Positions 14,701-27,007 of a stretch of 64,000 nt of DNA are shown here, piece after piece. This DNA is from Pterobdella sp. o SKG-2022 (Eukaryota; Annelida; Clitellata; Hirudinida; Piscicolidae): positions 5,263,561-5,327,560 of the forward strand of contig OZ038323.1 of NCBI GenBank assembly GCA_964035795.1, given 5' to 3'. Both the position numbers and the translations under genes were made by a program. Below the pieces are notes generated by a model, which was given only the letters and a program-made list of their open reading frames with translations, was not told where the DNA came from and did no database searches. Numbering within the stretch: the first letter of the stretch is position 1; each line of letters starts with the position of its first letter.

Positions 14701-17700
14701 CTCTGATAATTTTCTCACCTCACTACTATTTCATGTTTTTTTCATGAAAAACAAACACAAAATATTCTCAAAGCAAACTTTTGTTAGAACATTGTTAAGT
14801 GAACGATGGTTTTTATTAATTTAATCCTACATACAACAGTACAAATGGAAGTGATGTGGACATCGACATCGTAGACAACGAAGATGGAACAGTATCAGTT
14901 CTGTATACTCCTAGAGTTCCTGGAGCCTACACCATCAACCTTAAGTTTGGAGGCCAGCCTATCCCTCATGGACACTTCACTCAACAGGTTTTTTTTATTT
15001 TTAGGAGGATGTATACTTGGATTTTGTCTCAGTTTGTTATTATTTTTTCATTTTGTATATAAAATTTTTTTAAATATAGAACAGAATAAATTTTAATCAA
15101 ACATCTTTTTGGATAATTTTTAGATCAGTTTGTTTAAAACACGAATAATCGATTGCTCAACTATTAAACCATGATATATCGATGGACCTTTCTTAAAGGC
15201 AACCGAGAAGCCTATATACGTGCCAGATGAGTTCAAGACTGTGGACTTGAGCATGCTTACAGGCCCCGTTTTCGCTTTTGTCGATGGTACGCGCTTTTGA
15301 TACTTTTATTCACATTGTATTTCGATAAAGAATATTTTTGAGATATTTTGCTTGTTTTTTATTGTGAAACTTGAAAATTTGTAATAATGTTATAAAATGC
15401 TGTTTATATAATATTAGCAAAAAATAATATCTTTAAAAACATTTAAGCATTTACTTTAGTTACATTCCATTTATAGTTGAATACCTTAATTATCTCATTT
15501 TTAAAGCTTTTCGATCTACTTCATTATTTCCAAGTTATTTAGCATACTTCACATTTTCACAGCTGCTGTGACAACACCATCTGGCCAACAAGAAAGACCA
15601 ACAATTGAAGACAATGGAGATGGCACAGTCAAGTTGAGATATTGCCCAGTTGAAACAGGCCTCCACCAGCTTCAAGTGGCCTATAACCATCAACCTATTC
15701 AGGTCAGTTGCTTTTTTACGTTTGTTGTTGTCAGCCCCTATAGCTTAATGGTTGAACATTAAACTATTTATCTAAAGATACCGGGTTCAACCCCACGTGA
15801 GCCGACATTTATTTGTCCCCATGGAGTAGCGCCTTGTGAAACCGTTCAATTGCGCAACTGAAACCCGAGATAGGGGCGACCAAATGATCGACATATATTT
15901 ATTTATTGAAAATAATGAAGAAAAATCATTTATAAAATCACTTTTAAAATACTACGCAATCTGCAGGGATCACCGTTCTTCTTCTACGTGCATCCAGTCA
16001 ACAGAGGAATCGTCACAGCCCATGGACCAGGTCTCACATACGGTATTAACAACCAACCTTGTCCCTTCACCATCATCACCAAGGATGCAGGAACTGGTGA
16101 GAATTCTAACTGCAATAATTGCAGCTTAAACATGAACTTTCCATAATTTTTACATCATAATAGTACTAATATAACTTTTTTCACTCTTCAAAAGGTGGTC
16201 TAGCCCTAGCAGTAGAAGGTCCATCGAAAGCAGAGATCTCCTGCAGTGACAATAAAGATGGGACTTGCTCTGTTTTTTATCTCCCAACTGCTCCCGGAGA
16301 GTACAACATCATCATCAAATTTGCTGATCAGCACATTCCTGGATCTCCTTTCACCGCTAAAGTTGTCACTCCTTGTTAGTAATTCGAAAAAAAAATCAGC
16401 AGCCTTATGATTATAATGTAGATAGTTCTAACCAAATAATCAATAAGCTTTTTCTTAAAAGTGAAAACAATGAGACAAAACAAACAAACTAAAATTCAAT
16501 GAAAATAAATTATTGCACTCAAACCACACTCAGACGTGGAAGAGGAAACCCAAAAGAAGGCGTACATCTCGGTGGGAACCAGCAGCGAAGTATCCCTCAA
16601 GGTTTCAGAGGCGGATATTTCTTCTCTCACTGCCAATATCAGGTACTATGCAAGATAGTTAATTAAAACCATGGGGTTCAGTTATATCTTTGAATAGTTC
16701 ATAAACTTCGAGTTTTTAACTGACGACGCTTATGGGTTGTTTAATTATCATTTTCGAAAATTAGACAACCTCGGTTTTTAGACTGGTTTTTACATTGATA
16801 AATTTTTTATTTCATAAATTTGTTTTTGAACTTTTTTTATTATGGGAAATAAACTGATAATTATATATAACAATACAACAAAGATCTCCATCTGGTTTTG
16901 AAGAGCCATGCTTGCTAAAAAAACTTCCTAACGGTCATTTAGGTATTTGAATTGGGTCTTTCAATTATTAATAGATTTGAATTATTTTTATTGATGAAAT
17001 CAGGAATATTTACCAAATCACATATGTACTATGATGTTTCCAGGAATTTCCTTCACTCCAAGGGAAGTGGGCGATTACTTGGTGAACGTGTATCGACATG
17101 GTAACCACATCCCCAACTCTCCATTCAAAATCTATGTTGGAGAATCTGAAGTAGGCAGAGCAGACCGAGTGAGGGTATATGGAAGAGGCTTGATTCAAGG
17201 AAGGGCCAACACCCTGAATGAATTCTTTGTTGACACTAGAGATGCTGGTTTGTTGAAAAATATATCGATAAGTCTTTTTAATAGTTTAATAATTTAAAAC
17301 TAATTTTTACTTCTTAGTTTTTTCATTCAAAATTTAAATTTTAATTATCTATACGCATTTTATCATTTAAAGGATATGGAGGCTTGAGTCTGTCAGTGGA
17401 AGGTCCAAGCAAGGCTGATATCGACTGCGTGGACAACGAGGAGGACGGGTCATGCAGAGTGGCTTATAGACCCACTGAGCCTGGAGACTACCTTGTTAAC
17501 ATAAAGTTTGCAGACGAACATGTGCCAGGTTCGATAAAGTATTTATCGTTTGGTTTTGAATGCTTGTGTTGACGTTATTGCTTTTTGTAAAAGTTTAGGT
17601 GGATAGTTTTTTTGTTTTCAAAGACACTTCAGAGCATAAAAATTTTTTTTGTAAATTATAAAAGTTGTACAAAAAAACAATTAAACTCTCACATTAAAAT

Positions 17701-20700
17701 TTAAATATTTAATAAAACTAAGAATTGCAACAGCGATGTTCAACGAAGCACAAACTCTTGCAGGCAGTCCATTCATGGTACGCATAGATGGAGACCAGTC
17801 AATGAGTCACAGGATTCTGAGACAGAGAGACTGTGCTGACGTCACTCATGTGGGGTCAGAATGTGAACTGTCTCTCAAAATACCAGGTTTGTGGTGCTCT
17901 TTCGTTGTTTTTTAGATTTTATATTAAAGCAGTAGAAATTTAGTCTCCCATTTCATAATTATTTCTCTTTCCATACCACAAAAACTTCTCTATATATAAA
18001 TTCAATGAGTTCTGAAACACTGTTTCCATAATTTTTTTATTTAATACTTAATTTTCATGATCACGTTTCAAATGCAGGCACAAACAGATGGGACATGCAG
18101 GCTTCAGTTTGCAGTCCATCAGGCATTACTGAACAATGCAACATCGATGACTTGGGAGATGGCCATTATAGCATCAAGGTTGGCAAATAATGATTCCAAG
18201 TGTTTTTGTTGAATTTTTTTGTCGATGAAACGTAAGATAGTATGATAGAAAAAAGAATTAATTTTTTATTCACCGATACATTAGTTAAATCTCTTGCATG
18301 CATAGGCTGAGTGTTTGTTTCCAATGAAATCTAGGCTTTTGTTGAATCATTATTTTAAAAACTTATCTTACAAACGCTTAAAAACTTTTTTAAAATTCAA
18401 TTTGTCTTTTTAACTTTGCACAGTTTGTTCCAAACGAGATGGGAATACACACGGTCAACGTGAAACATCGTGGAATGCATATTCCTGGTGATTTCAACTA
18501 AGAATATTTTTTTTATAATAAATAAAACGAGTTTTTTGATTTAGCAAAGTTTTAAAATTATTTATAAGCCAATTAAGTCTAATCTATCACAAGCTTATGA
18601 TATCGGGTAACGTTTATAAAACTATAAATAATTATAGATTTTTTAATGAATTATGATAAGGTCAAACTTATCGAAAATTTTAATTAGCATGAGTTTTGTT
18701 TTACATGTTCTTTTCAAGAAATTTTTCATAAATCAAGAAGTATATTTTAATAATAATGAATTATGAACAGACAAAAATTAGTATATAACTTTAAAGTAAT
18801 TCAAAAGTCAAACCAATACATATTATTTCCAATCCACTCAACACTAGGGAGTCCCTTCCAGTTCACAGTGGGTCCTATAACGGATGGAGGAGCCCACAAG
18901 GTGAGAGCCATGGGACCTGGCTTGTGTTCCGGAGATGTCAGCAAATCCAGTTCGTGTTATTAATTTATTAGGAATGTTTAAATACAAAATTTATTTGCTT
19001 TTACTTTTTTTGAGTTGTTCTTGAACAGCTTTGAATTGAAAAATTATGTTCTTTGAATGTTTCATAGAAATGTAGCACTAAAAATGATGAGTGACAATTT
19101 TCCGAATATAAATCTTTTATTATATATTCTCAATTTATTCACTTTGAAAAACTCTTTGACAATTTTTCTTCAAAAATTTTTTTCCAGACCATTTCAGTAT
19201 TTACACTAGGGAAGCTGGAGCTGGTGGTTTGAGCATTGCAGTAGAAGGTGGGATGAATTTACTAACTCATAAAAATGAGTTATTTAAATTGACGTTACTA
19301 AACTCATAGAGATATTCAATAAATCTTTTCAAATGCATGAAACAAAATTATTTTTTGAAAAGTTAAATTTTTGACAATAAAATTTCATTTTAAATTTAAA
19401 ATTTCTAAAGTATTCATTTATTAATTTCAAGGGCCTTCTAAAGCAGAAATAGATTTTGATGACCGCAAAGATGGATCGTGTGACGTATCTTACAGGTTCG
19501 AAATTTCAAGTTATGTTTCTGACCTTATGACTCAAATATTAAATATTTTTATAACTTATCCACTGTGCTTATAAATTTTCAATTCAAGTTAAACCGTTCT
19601 TTATTTTATAAAATTTGTCTAAAATATTGTGAACAAGCATGAAAGTTTAACTGCAGATGCCAAGAACCGGGCGAGTATTTAGTTTCGATCAAGTTTAACG
19701 ATCAGCACATCCCTGATTCTCCTTTTAGAGTCTTTGTTTCCGGTGATCACTTGGCAGATCACCGAAGATTGTTCGTAAGAGATCTTCAAGAACATGGGTG
19801 GCAGGTGAAAATATCTTTGTTTCAATAGAACTAAAATCTTAAACTTTTTATTTTTTATTAGTAAATTAAACTAAAAACTCATTCAATTCTTATGAAAATG
19901 TGAAAAAGGTTTCAAAAAGATTATTTTCAAGATCGATTTAAAATGATGATTTCAATATATTAAATTTGAAAAAATTTACATTTCAAACTAAATGTCAAGG
20001 TCGCTAAAATAAAAAATTCTAAATTAAAAAATAAATTAAGACAAAGGCAGTATACTTGGGCTCAAGTTTAAAAAAATTAACAATAACAAGTAAAGCTTTA
20101 CTTGTGAACAACCATCACAATAGATCAACAAGCCTGCAGCATTTACTGTCGATTTTAACGGAGCCCAAGGAAGGTTGTAGAATATTTTTCAATATTTGGA
20201 AGATAGTTTTTCTTAAAAGTTTTAAATTATAATTTATAGAATTTCGACTCATATAGCAATGATGTCCTATTATAGATTGGACGCAAGAGTGATAGCACCT
20301 TCAGGAAACGAAGACCAAGCCATTATTCAAGAAGTTGAGAAAGGTGCTTTATGAAATAAAATCAGATAAAATTCTTCAAATACAGAGTTAGAAAACTAAC
20401 ATTATTTATTTGCCGTTAGCGATAAATATACATTATTTTTTTAATGATTTTTTTTCATGTTTTTTCATTGTAATCATCAAATAATCGCACCAGGTTTTTC
20501 AAACAATGACAAAATACATTTTTATTTATTTATAATTCCAATTTCTACAACACATGCCATCAAACGACAGATCGATATGCGGTGAGGTTCACACCGAGAG
20601 AGAGTGGAGTGCACATGATTGAAGTTCGTCTGGATGGGGCTCGAATCCAGGGCAGTCCCTTCAGAGTAGTGGTAGGCAGACACGATGCCGATCCTTCCCT

Positions 20701-22252
20701 CGTTAATGCCTTTGGAGAAGGTCTCTTTAGAGGATACTCTGGTGCGTTCATTGTTTTAATTCTTTTTATTGAGTCTTGCTTAAAACTAAATCTTTGAACT
20801 TAGTTGAAATTCACAAAAAAATCTTTTAAGAAATTAATAACGTTTTTTTACATTTCCCGTAAAAGGTAAATTGTCAAGGTTCAGAGTCAACACTGGCAAT
20901 GGCGGATCAGGCGCTCTGGCAGTCACCATCGATGGACCTTCCAAAGTGCAACTAGCATGCAAAGAAGTGACTTTGCATCATATTTATATTAAAGAAACGT
21001 TTTAAATTAAGGCTTTTTAGTATGAAAAAAATTTTATTTTGCTCAGTTTCATTCAATAGTTATATCAATAAAAGTTTTTTTAAATCATTAACCATACTAC
21101 AACAAAGGTGGAAGAAGGTTACGAGTTTTGGTACACTCCTACAGCAGCAGGAGATTACATCATCAGCATAAAATATGGAGACCACCACATCCCCAACAGT
21201 CCGTTCAAGGCCCATGTTGATGGTGCGTCTTGTGTCTTGAAATGTTCTGTATTTTCAGATATTGTCTGAATTAAAGCTCAAATTATCAGCATTTTTTATT
21301 TGTTTTTACATTGTCGTGCATTCTTTTCATGGTTTTGTCAGAAATTTCATAAGTGTAAAAACCTCCCTAAATTTAATGAATGTTTCGTGTTTTTTTATAA
21401 TTTGTTTTGTTAAAACAATATAACTTCATAATCATAAAGGACCAACAAAAAACGCGTGGAGTGAACAGAGTCAAGTCGTCTTAGAGACTGTCACAAAGAG
21501 TCAACAAAAATTTTCCTCTCAAGCCACATTACCTTCTGACCACACGAAGGTTTTCAACTTTTAACATGATTTCTATATTCTTAAATTTATTTATTTTTTA
21601 ACAAAACACTTTGAGCATTTATCATTAATAAAATTTTCATGTGATTGTTTTAAACCCACCAAGGTGAAAGTACAGGGACAAGGCTTGAAAACCGCGTATG
21701 CAAATAAAGAAACAACTTTCACTGTTGACACCACAGATGCCGGTATGTATTGCAATGATTCAAATCAATTTATATGATAATATTCAAGTTATTGTTAAAC
21801 TAATGTTATTTTTTCTATCCTAGGCTACAATATGTTGATGGTTGGAGTTTTAGGGCCAGAAATTCCCTGTGAAGAGGTGGGTCTAAACTTTTACGATCAT
21901 TGAAAAAATTTTGATGTTTTTAATTTTGGACATTTAAAAAAATAAAAATGTTTTGAATAAAAGGTTCAAAAAACTAATAACAACAAAAAATGGGAGCTTT
22001 AAAGCTATTCGATTTCATAAGAGTGGTCTATTCAAAACAAATTTTTTCAAGATTTACCAAATACTTGTAGATCATCATGAAATACAAATATATAGTGGAA
22101 ACAATTGATTACAACAGGTAAAGGTGAAACACATAGGAGAGTGTTTATACAGTGTCAACTACATGGTTCACGACCCAGGAAACTATGTTTTAGTGGTCAA
22201 ATGGGGTGACAAACATATACCTGGTTCTCCTTTCCATATCACTGTAGTGTGA
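3602..22252 (+). CDS. Filamin, complete gene in 59 coding exons
   Basis: Actin cross-linking scaffold of the cortical cytoskeleton; filamins dimerise through the last repeat and bind integrin tails and many signalling proteins (family knowledge). Seen here: a Tyr/Gln-rich N-terminal extension with an acidic stretch, two calponin-homology domains, then 22 Ig-like filamin repeats, counted by their closing (S/H)P(F/Y)-type strand motif (repeat 13 has HGHF instead) and by recurrent GPG openings. The reading frame closes across every junction I tested, giving about 2,500 residues, similar to arthropod and vertebrate long filamins. The ATG at 3602 is chosen because the acidic leader runs directly into the CH1 consensus. 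The stop is TGA at 22250-22252, after a final [12 protein letters not shown] strand. One junction (near 6434/6602) is uncertain by a few bases. The FLN/cheerio family assignment is secure, but the orthologue name is not. Confidence 0.96.
5767..6805 (+). other. Filamin repeats 1-2 exons
   Basis: Exons 5767-5914 (linker after CH2 and start of repeat 1), 6015-6133, 6197 to about 6436, and about 6602 to 6805. Repeat 1 closes with a [12 protein letters not shown] strand and repeat 2 with ASPYPVHV. The donor/acceptor choice between the third and fourth exons is ambiguous because no GT/AG pair gives an obviously canonical junction. A phase-1 join at 6436/6602 preserves the frame. Confidence 0.85.
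6952..7554 (+). other. Filamin hinge: five consecutive phase-1 micro-exons
   Basis: Micro-exons at 6952-6978 (27 nt), 7069-7098 (30 nt), 7196-7225 (30 nt), 7364-7429 (66 nt) and 7519-7554 (36 nt). All are bounded by good AG and GT(A/G)AG-like sites, all are multiples of three and all are in phase 1. They encode short Pro/Ala/Lys-rich linkers between repeat 2 and repeat 3. Any subset can be skipped without shifting frame, so hinge length is probably tuned by alternative splicing (inference). Confidence 0.85.
7726..12852 (+). other. Filamin repeats 3-10 exons
   Basis: Exons 7726-7853, 8036-8306, 8408-8601, 8715-8816, 8936-9091, 9249-9369, 9538-9710, 9871-9922, 10361-10539, 10626-11034, 11643-11816, 11915-12025, 12223-12349, 12603-12688 and 12811-12852. 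Closing strands KSPFKV, KSPYMA, RSPFRV, SSPYKI, LSPFRT, SSPFKA, RSPFKV and GSPFKV mark repeats 3 to 10. Introns interrupt repeats at inconsistent positions, so repeat borders do not coincide with exon borders. Confidence 0.92.
13105..18949 (+). other. Filamin repeats 11-18 exons
   Basis: Exons 13105-13233, 13499-13622, 13764-13920, 14084-14273, 14531-14627, 14840-14987, 15199-15285, 15563-15702, 15967-16096, 16195-16374, 16534-16642, 16884-16942, 17044-17247, 17373-17528, 17764-17886, 18078-18178, 18424-18487 and 18848-18949. Repeat 13 is atypical: its closing strand is HGHFTQQ instead of SPF. The intron between 15702 and 15967 carries a SINE. Repeats 16 and 18 open with GRGL- and GPGL-type turns. 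Confidence 0.92.
15730..15905 (+). mobile_element. tRNA-derived SINE in a filamin intron
   Basis: The head resembles a tRNA (A box TAGCTTAATGGTTGA, B box GGGTTCAACCCC), followed by a body with GGAGTAGCGCCTTGTGAA and GGGGCGACCAAATGATCGA. The same body, inverted, occurs at 38057-38215, which shows a dispersed family rather than a tRNA gene. No clear target-site duplication was found around this copy. Confidence 0.85.
19188..22252 (+). other. Filamin repeats 19-22 and C-terminal linker exons
   Basis: Exons 19188-19247, 19432-19495, 19657-19804, 20124-20173, 20276-20343, 20571-20741, 20875-20966, 21108-21222, 21440-21549, 21664-21742, 21824-21876 and 22119-22252. The exon 21440-21549 encodes a Ser/Gln/Lys-rich stretch between the last two repeats, in the position of the second (calpain-sensitive) hinge of vertebrate filamins. 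The final repeat should be the dimerisation repeat (family knowledge). Confidence 0.92.
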
Positions 22253-23258
22253 GGTGTTAATACTGATGCTAAAGATGGTAGTGAGAATGAATCAAGAAAG
22301 ATGGAAAAATCTATTCATAAAACAAATTTAATTTGAAAGTTTTCGAAAATATTTTGGAAGTGTTGGCTTTTAGTATTACCGTTTCATTTTCATTTCTGCT
22401 TTCAGTTTTTTTTAAATTGTTAGTGCAACCTTCTTTTCGCTAGGTACCACTAATCATAATATATTTAATTTTATCTGCATAGATCTCACGGAAAGTTTAA
22501 TGTTCAAGTAACCACATTGTTACTTATAAGCCAACTTTTAAAATAAATTTTTTTTATTTAAAATTTTTATTGTGGCTTAAATATTTATTTTACAATGAAT
22601 TACCGAAAATTTCACAAGTTTAAATTGAACACAACTTGATGTTACGGATTTCAATAGAAACCCGAGTTCTCTCGTTCGCAGTTTTATGTGTAATCTTTTT
22701 GAGGTTTAACCAATTTTATTTTTCTATTTTTATGGTGTTTGAAATTACCAAATCATTCATTCAATTTGAATGAATCGTTGTTTCTTGCATTAATACTCAG
22801 TTTATTAAATTCAAATTTTTTTTCAATGTTTGTAAAATTTAATTTGAAGAATTTTCAAAGTTTTTTTACTTTGTATTTGTTTGATTATTTCAAATAAAAG
22901 TTTCACAAAACAATCTTTCAGTTCATTATACTGTGTCCAATTCTTTCAACAATTCTTTTCCATCATAATCACCTTTAAGTTTCTAAAATGTTTGAATAAT
23001 TTTTATCATCAATTTTAAGCTCAAAATAAAATATTATATCAAATTACTCAATTGAATAAAATACATATACAGGCCTTTTTTAAGGAACCAAAATTAAAAC
23101 GGCTTTCGATAAAGTAAAATTTGAACCTCAGTTCTTGATTTATAAGAATGGTAAAGTTTAAAGAATTCGAAAAAGTTTTCAATTTGAAGTATTTTAGAGC
23201 TGAAATTCAAATTAAAGTTTCAATAATCAAAAAACTCTCTAAAAATATTTAATATTAG
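22253..23258. other. Filamin 3' flank and intergenic spacer
   Basis: AT-rich with no coding signal. A possible polyadenylation signal AATAAA lies near 22542. The spacer ends at the first promoter box of the lectin locus. Confidence 0.5.
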
Positions 23259-23275
23259 TTTTGAAGCCGTCCCTT
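23259..23275 (+). promoter_or_regulatory. Lectin-locus promoter box, A1 cassette i
   Basis: TTTTGAAGCCGTCCCTT. The signal exon that should follow is not convincingly intact. Confidence 0.65.
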
Positions 23276-23348
23276 TGTTTTTTTAATGAAAAGAGTATAT
23301 CTGATTTAAAGAGCAAAATTGCTATATTTGTCAGTTAATTTTCAACAA

Positions 23349-23567
23349 TATGCTGTTGTAATTTTTTTTTTCGTTACTCACTTTTAATGTTCCACGAATC
23401 TATTGCCAGAAAATCGGTAAGCCCAATGTTTTAAAATCATTCCAAAAATAAAACATGAAAATGTCAAAGAAGAGTATTGCAACTCTGAGACGTTCAAGGC
23501 GAGTTGTTCGAACAACGAAGTGATTGTGATCAATGATGCCAAGTATGGCAGGATGACCGTCGGAAAG
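23349..23567 (+). pseudogene. A1 alternative cassette i (half-lectin exon, signal exon doubtful)
   Basis: The exon from 23467 (acceptor AAAG before GAAGAGTATTGC) to about 23567 encodes the first half of a SUEL domain, including the KYGRM motif, and ends at a donor GTTAGT in the same phase as cassette ii. Upstream, an ATG at 23349 runs into a stop after two codons, and a donor-like GTAAGC near 23408 resembles the end of the A4 signal exon. The signal exon therefore seems broken while the lectin half remains almost identical to the other copies. Confidence 0.55.
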
Positions 23568-23691
23568 TTAGTATTTATTTGAAAAATCTTATAGACAAAT
23601 TTTCAAAGTCTGTTAAGTTTAAATTTTTCAAAAAAAGTGAATTTTCATACTGCTTTCCACTTCAATTTTTATTGAAATAATGCTGGCATGA

Positions 23692-23708
23692 ATTTGAAAT
23701 GGTCCCTC
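23692..23708 (+). promoter_or_regulatory. Lectin-locus promoter box, A1 cassette ii
   Basis: ATTTGAAATGGTCCCTC, 87 bp before the signal-exon ATG at 23796. Confidence 0.75.
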
Positions 23709-23795
23709 AGTAGCCAATATAATTACTATGAAAGTGAAACTCACAAAAGTATCGTAAGTGCTTAAGCAGAATAAGAAAAAACTTAATTTTAAAAA

Positions 23796-25565
23796 ATGGA
23801 AATTTCCATTAAATTTAATTTATTTTCTGTAATTTTTTTTTTATTTGAGAAAAATCATATCGTGGCAATTTACTCTGAAAAAGGTAAGTCTGCGTATAAC
23901 TACATTAAGATATTGATAAAATAGAAAGTTTAAATAAGGTTAAATTTTAGTTTATAAAGACGAATTCTGTATGTCTGAAACTTTCAAGGCGAGTTGTTCG
24001 AACAACGAAGTGATTGTGATCAATGATGCCAAGTATGGCAGGATGAGCGTCGGAAAGTATAGAGAATATCTATTTAGTTTATTCATTTGATTAACATTAT
24101 ATTTTTTCAAGATGCATTTCGAAAAAAGAATTGATAACGTTTGAGTCTCAAAAGAATGATGTGAAGTTTTTGGGATGTTCGAAAGATGTGTTTGCAGAAC
24201 TGAGCAAGATATGCAAGCTCAAATCAGCTTGTGAGATGAAGGTGGTCGACTTGGAAGATAAAAATGAGGAATTTTGTCACGAAGGATTGAAAATGCATTT
24301 AGAAATCAGTTATTCTTGTTTAAAAAGTAACAGTTTTTTTTTTGGTAAAAGTAACTTATTTAATAAAAAATAATCTCCGTACTTTGAAGTTTATAAAGAC
24401 AATGGACAATGCAAAATGGTGGCACAAAACGAAGCTTTGTATTTCGAACCAAAATTGAATGTTTTTGATCGTAACAGTTGTTTAACAAAGCAAAGACCTT
24501 TAGTTATCGAGACAATTAAGGGGCAAAAATTGAAAATGGTTCTTAGGAGCCTCAAACATTTAAATGAACATGGAAAAAAATTGCCATTCTTACAAGAAAG
24601 TTGTATAAAAAAACTCGGTTATATTCTAAGCAAACATGGATCGTTTCGAAATACTACAATATGCAGTAATGCATTCATAGTGAAAGAATCAAAATCAGAG
24701 AACACGAGGCTTTCACCTGTGTTTGAAACTAATGATAATAATCTTAACATGTATTTTCTAGAAGACCAAAAAAATACTGATGTCTTAATAGGAGTAGAAG
24801 GTTATATATGAAAAGCAAAAATAAATGTTAAATTTTTTCAAACATTTTCAGCTGACGGATGTTCGGACATAATTCCTCACGAAGACTGGTGGATGAAGCG
24901 AGACAATGATGACCTAGTGGTCGGGTGTTACTCTTCGCAACAAAAGTGGTATCTGAGATGTCAGAATCGACAATGGAAAGGAGTTCTTGGAAACTGCTCA
25001 ATGTTTCGGAGCAATAAAAGTTTTGATCTTATGGTTCAATTCAATTCACTATTGATTATACATTATTACAGACATTGATTCGAAAGATCATTATTTTGAT
25101 CAAAAGAACCAGGTTGAAGAATCTGAAAATTTCATGGTCAAGTATAAAAGTGAGAATATATTATATTTTTCAATTTTAAACTCGCTTTTAAAACTCAAAC
25201 CATAATCAGCTTTGGTCCTAGTGTGCATTTGTGGTTTTGGAGTAATAGTGTGTGTGCTGATTTTGTGCCTGGGAGCCATTTGTCTTAAAAGGTATTTGTG
25301 TGTTTTAGGCTATTTTTGAGTTTAATGTCACTATTTTGTGAAACTTTTTAATTTTTCAAGTTACGGCAAAAAAGAAATGGAGAAGAACCTCAACTACAAT
25401 AACATGCCTATTTACCAACAACATCAGCAACAAGTTGCTATGATGACCTTTCGACAACAGCAACAAGCACACGAACAAAGAATGGATTATTCGGCCTGCG
25501 AAGAAAATAGATATCAAGTGCTGGACCAAGACGAAGTGGCCAAACAAGAAGCTCTCATTTGTTGA
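23796..25565 (+). CDS. A1: SUEL lectin / CUB-like / sushi-like transmembrane receptor
   Basis: Predicted type I cell-surface lectin. Exons: signal 23796-23883 (hydrophobic, ends phase 1), lectin half one 23951-24056, lectin half two 24112-24326, CUB-like domain with four Cys 24390-24800, sushi-like module 24852-25019 (Cys-Cys-Cys-W-Cys order, WxLxC and WxGxxGNC), stalk 25072-25149, transmembrane helix 25210-25291 and tail 25361-25565. Frames close at every junction. SUEL signatures: YGR kept, Cys pattern kept, DPC absent. The tail has YNNM, a QQHQQQ run and a terminal RYQVLDQDEVAKQEA motif shared by all A genes. AATAAA sits at 25657. Ligand and signalling are unknown. Confidence 0.88.
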
Positions 25566-25897
25566 CTTGTTATTAGTTAATAGATAGAACATGCTGGTTC
25601 ATTGATTATAGAGTTCCAAAAACTGTCACATTTATGGAAACGAGCTGTAGACGTGAAATAAATGTTGTTTCAATTCTAAAATGAGTAAATATTTCCATTC
25701 TTTATTTAGAAAACAATCGAATATAAATTTTTAGGATTCTTATACAATGTTAAACTTTACTTACAGATAAAATTTCGATTTAAAACTTTTTTCGGTTTAA
25801 AGTTTTAGTTGGACAAAAGTAGTTTAATCGTATAGTACTTCAGTATTGAAAAATTTTTTAAAATTTAGCTACCATATTTGTGAAATTTGTGCAGAAA

Positions 25898-25969
<72 letters not shown>

Positions 25970-26324
25970 TTAAAAACTGCCTCAGTTTTAAGTTTGAATG
26001 TTTGTAATATTTAGTTATATTTTATTTGATAATAACATATAACTGAAGACCAAATTTAAAATATTTTTAAAAACTTCCAAAATCAACTTTAAAATAAATG
26101 TCACTGGAAGATTATTGATTTATATTCCAAACTTTTTGTTTATTATTTATTTATGCTAAATAGCCAACCGACTTGAAAAACGCCGTTTTAAATCTTGTAT
26201 AAAAATCTTAAAATGTATTCAACTGAGGTTCTAAAAATTTTTTCAAAAAATTCATGAATCCCTTTTAAAGTTAAGATTCTTATTCATATCACGGTAGAAA
26301 TTTAGAATGCTTTAAATTTCAACT
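25566..26324. other. Spacer between A1 and array B1
   Basis: No coding signal apart from the A1 3' UTR. It contains the TA microsatellite at 25900-25965. Confidence 0.6.
25900..25965. repeat. (TA)n dinucleotide repeat
   Basis: About 33 uninterrupted TA units. Confidence 0.97.
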
Positions 26325-26341
26325 TTTTGACACGATCCCTT
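26325..26341 (+). promoter_or_regulatory. Promoter box of B1-V1
   Basis: TTTTGACACGATCCCTT, followed by TTTTATAAC. Identical to the box of B3-V9. Confidence 0.8.
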
Positions 26342-26396
26342 TAGAAATTTTATAACTACTCATCATATGTTTGTTGTTAAAGCATATTTGAAAAAA

Positions 26397-26754
26397 ATGA
26401 TTTTGTTAAAAATAATATTTATATTATTCTCATTTTTTGAAACTTACTCTAAAGAGTTTTGTAGTTCGGAATACATGAGTCTGCAATGTTCGTCAAATAA
26501 AATCATTCTTATTCAAAACGCCATTTACGGAAGGAAGAACGTAGAAAGATGTTTATCAGATGAAGAAGAACCAAATGACTCAAATAAAAAAGATTCAAGA
26601 TTCCTTGGTTGTTTTTCTGATGTGAGAGACTTGATTGAGCCTTGGTGTGCTGGTAGACAAAGCTGCAAACATACGGTGTCTCATATAAAAACTAAGACCA
26701 CCTGCTATAATTATTTGAAGCAACATTTAGACATTCAGCACCGGTGCTTGAAAG
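26397..26754 (+). CDS. B1-V1: variable first exon, signal peptide plus SUEL lectin domain
   Basis: The start at 26397 is preferred because the hydrophobic core begins there; 26367 is an in-frame upstream alternative. A signal peptide is followed by one SUEL domain with YGR, the NCxSDVR-like core (GCFSDVRD) and CAGRQSC. It ends at AAAG followed by GCAAGT, so it appears to use a GC donor, in phase 1, to reach the constant exons at 36406. Unspliced, the frame stops soon after the donor, which would give a secreted lectin. Closest relative: the broken B3-V3. Confidence 0.82.
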
Positions 26755-26945
26755 GCAAGTTGGTTACCTTCATTATGAATTGTGCCTTTTGATTCACAAA
26801 ATAAAAAAAGTAATACTAGGATGCGTTAAAAAGAACTAAACTCGATTTCTAAACAGTTCTCATTTAATCTTATAGAAAAATAATAATAAACAAATTAGAT
26901 TAGATTATCAAGTATATTTTTGTTAAATTTAAAAAGCAAATTTAA

Positions 26946-26962
26946 TTTTGAGATGGTCCTTC
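26946..26962 (+). promoter_or_regulatory. Promoter box of B1-V2
   Basis: TTTTGAGATGGTCCTTC, followed by TGTATATATGC; 45 bp before the ATG. Confidence 0.78.
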
Positions 26963-27007
26963 GAACTTTTGTATATATGCTCGTAATATACTCTTTGTTG
27001 AAGAAAA

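Noticed and set aside
15730..15800. A functional tRNA gene
   Set aside because: A and B boxes are present, but stems do not pair properly and the same sequence continues into a shared SINE body found again at 38057-38215.
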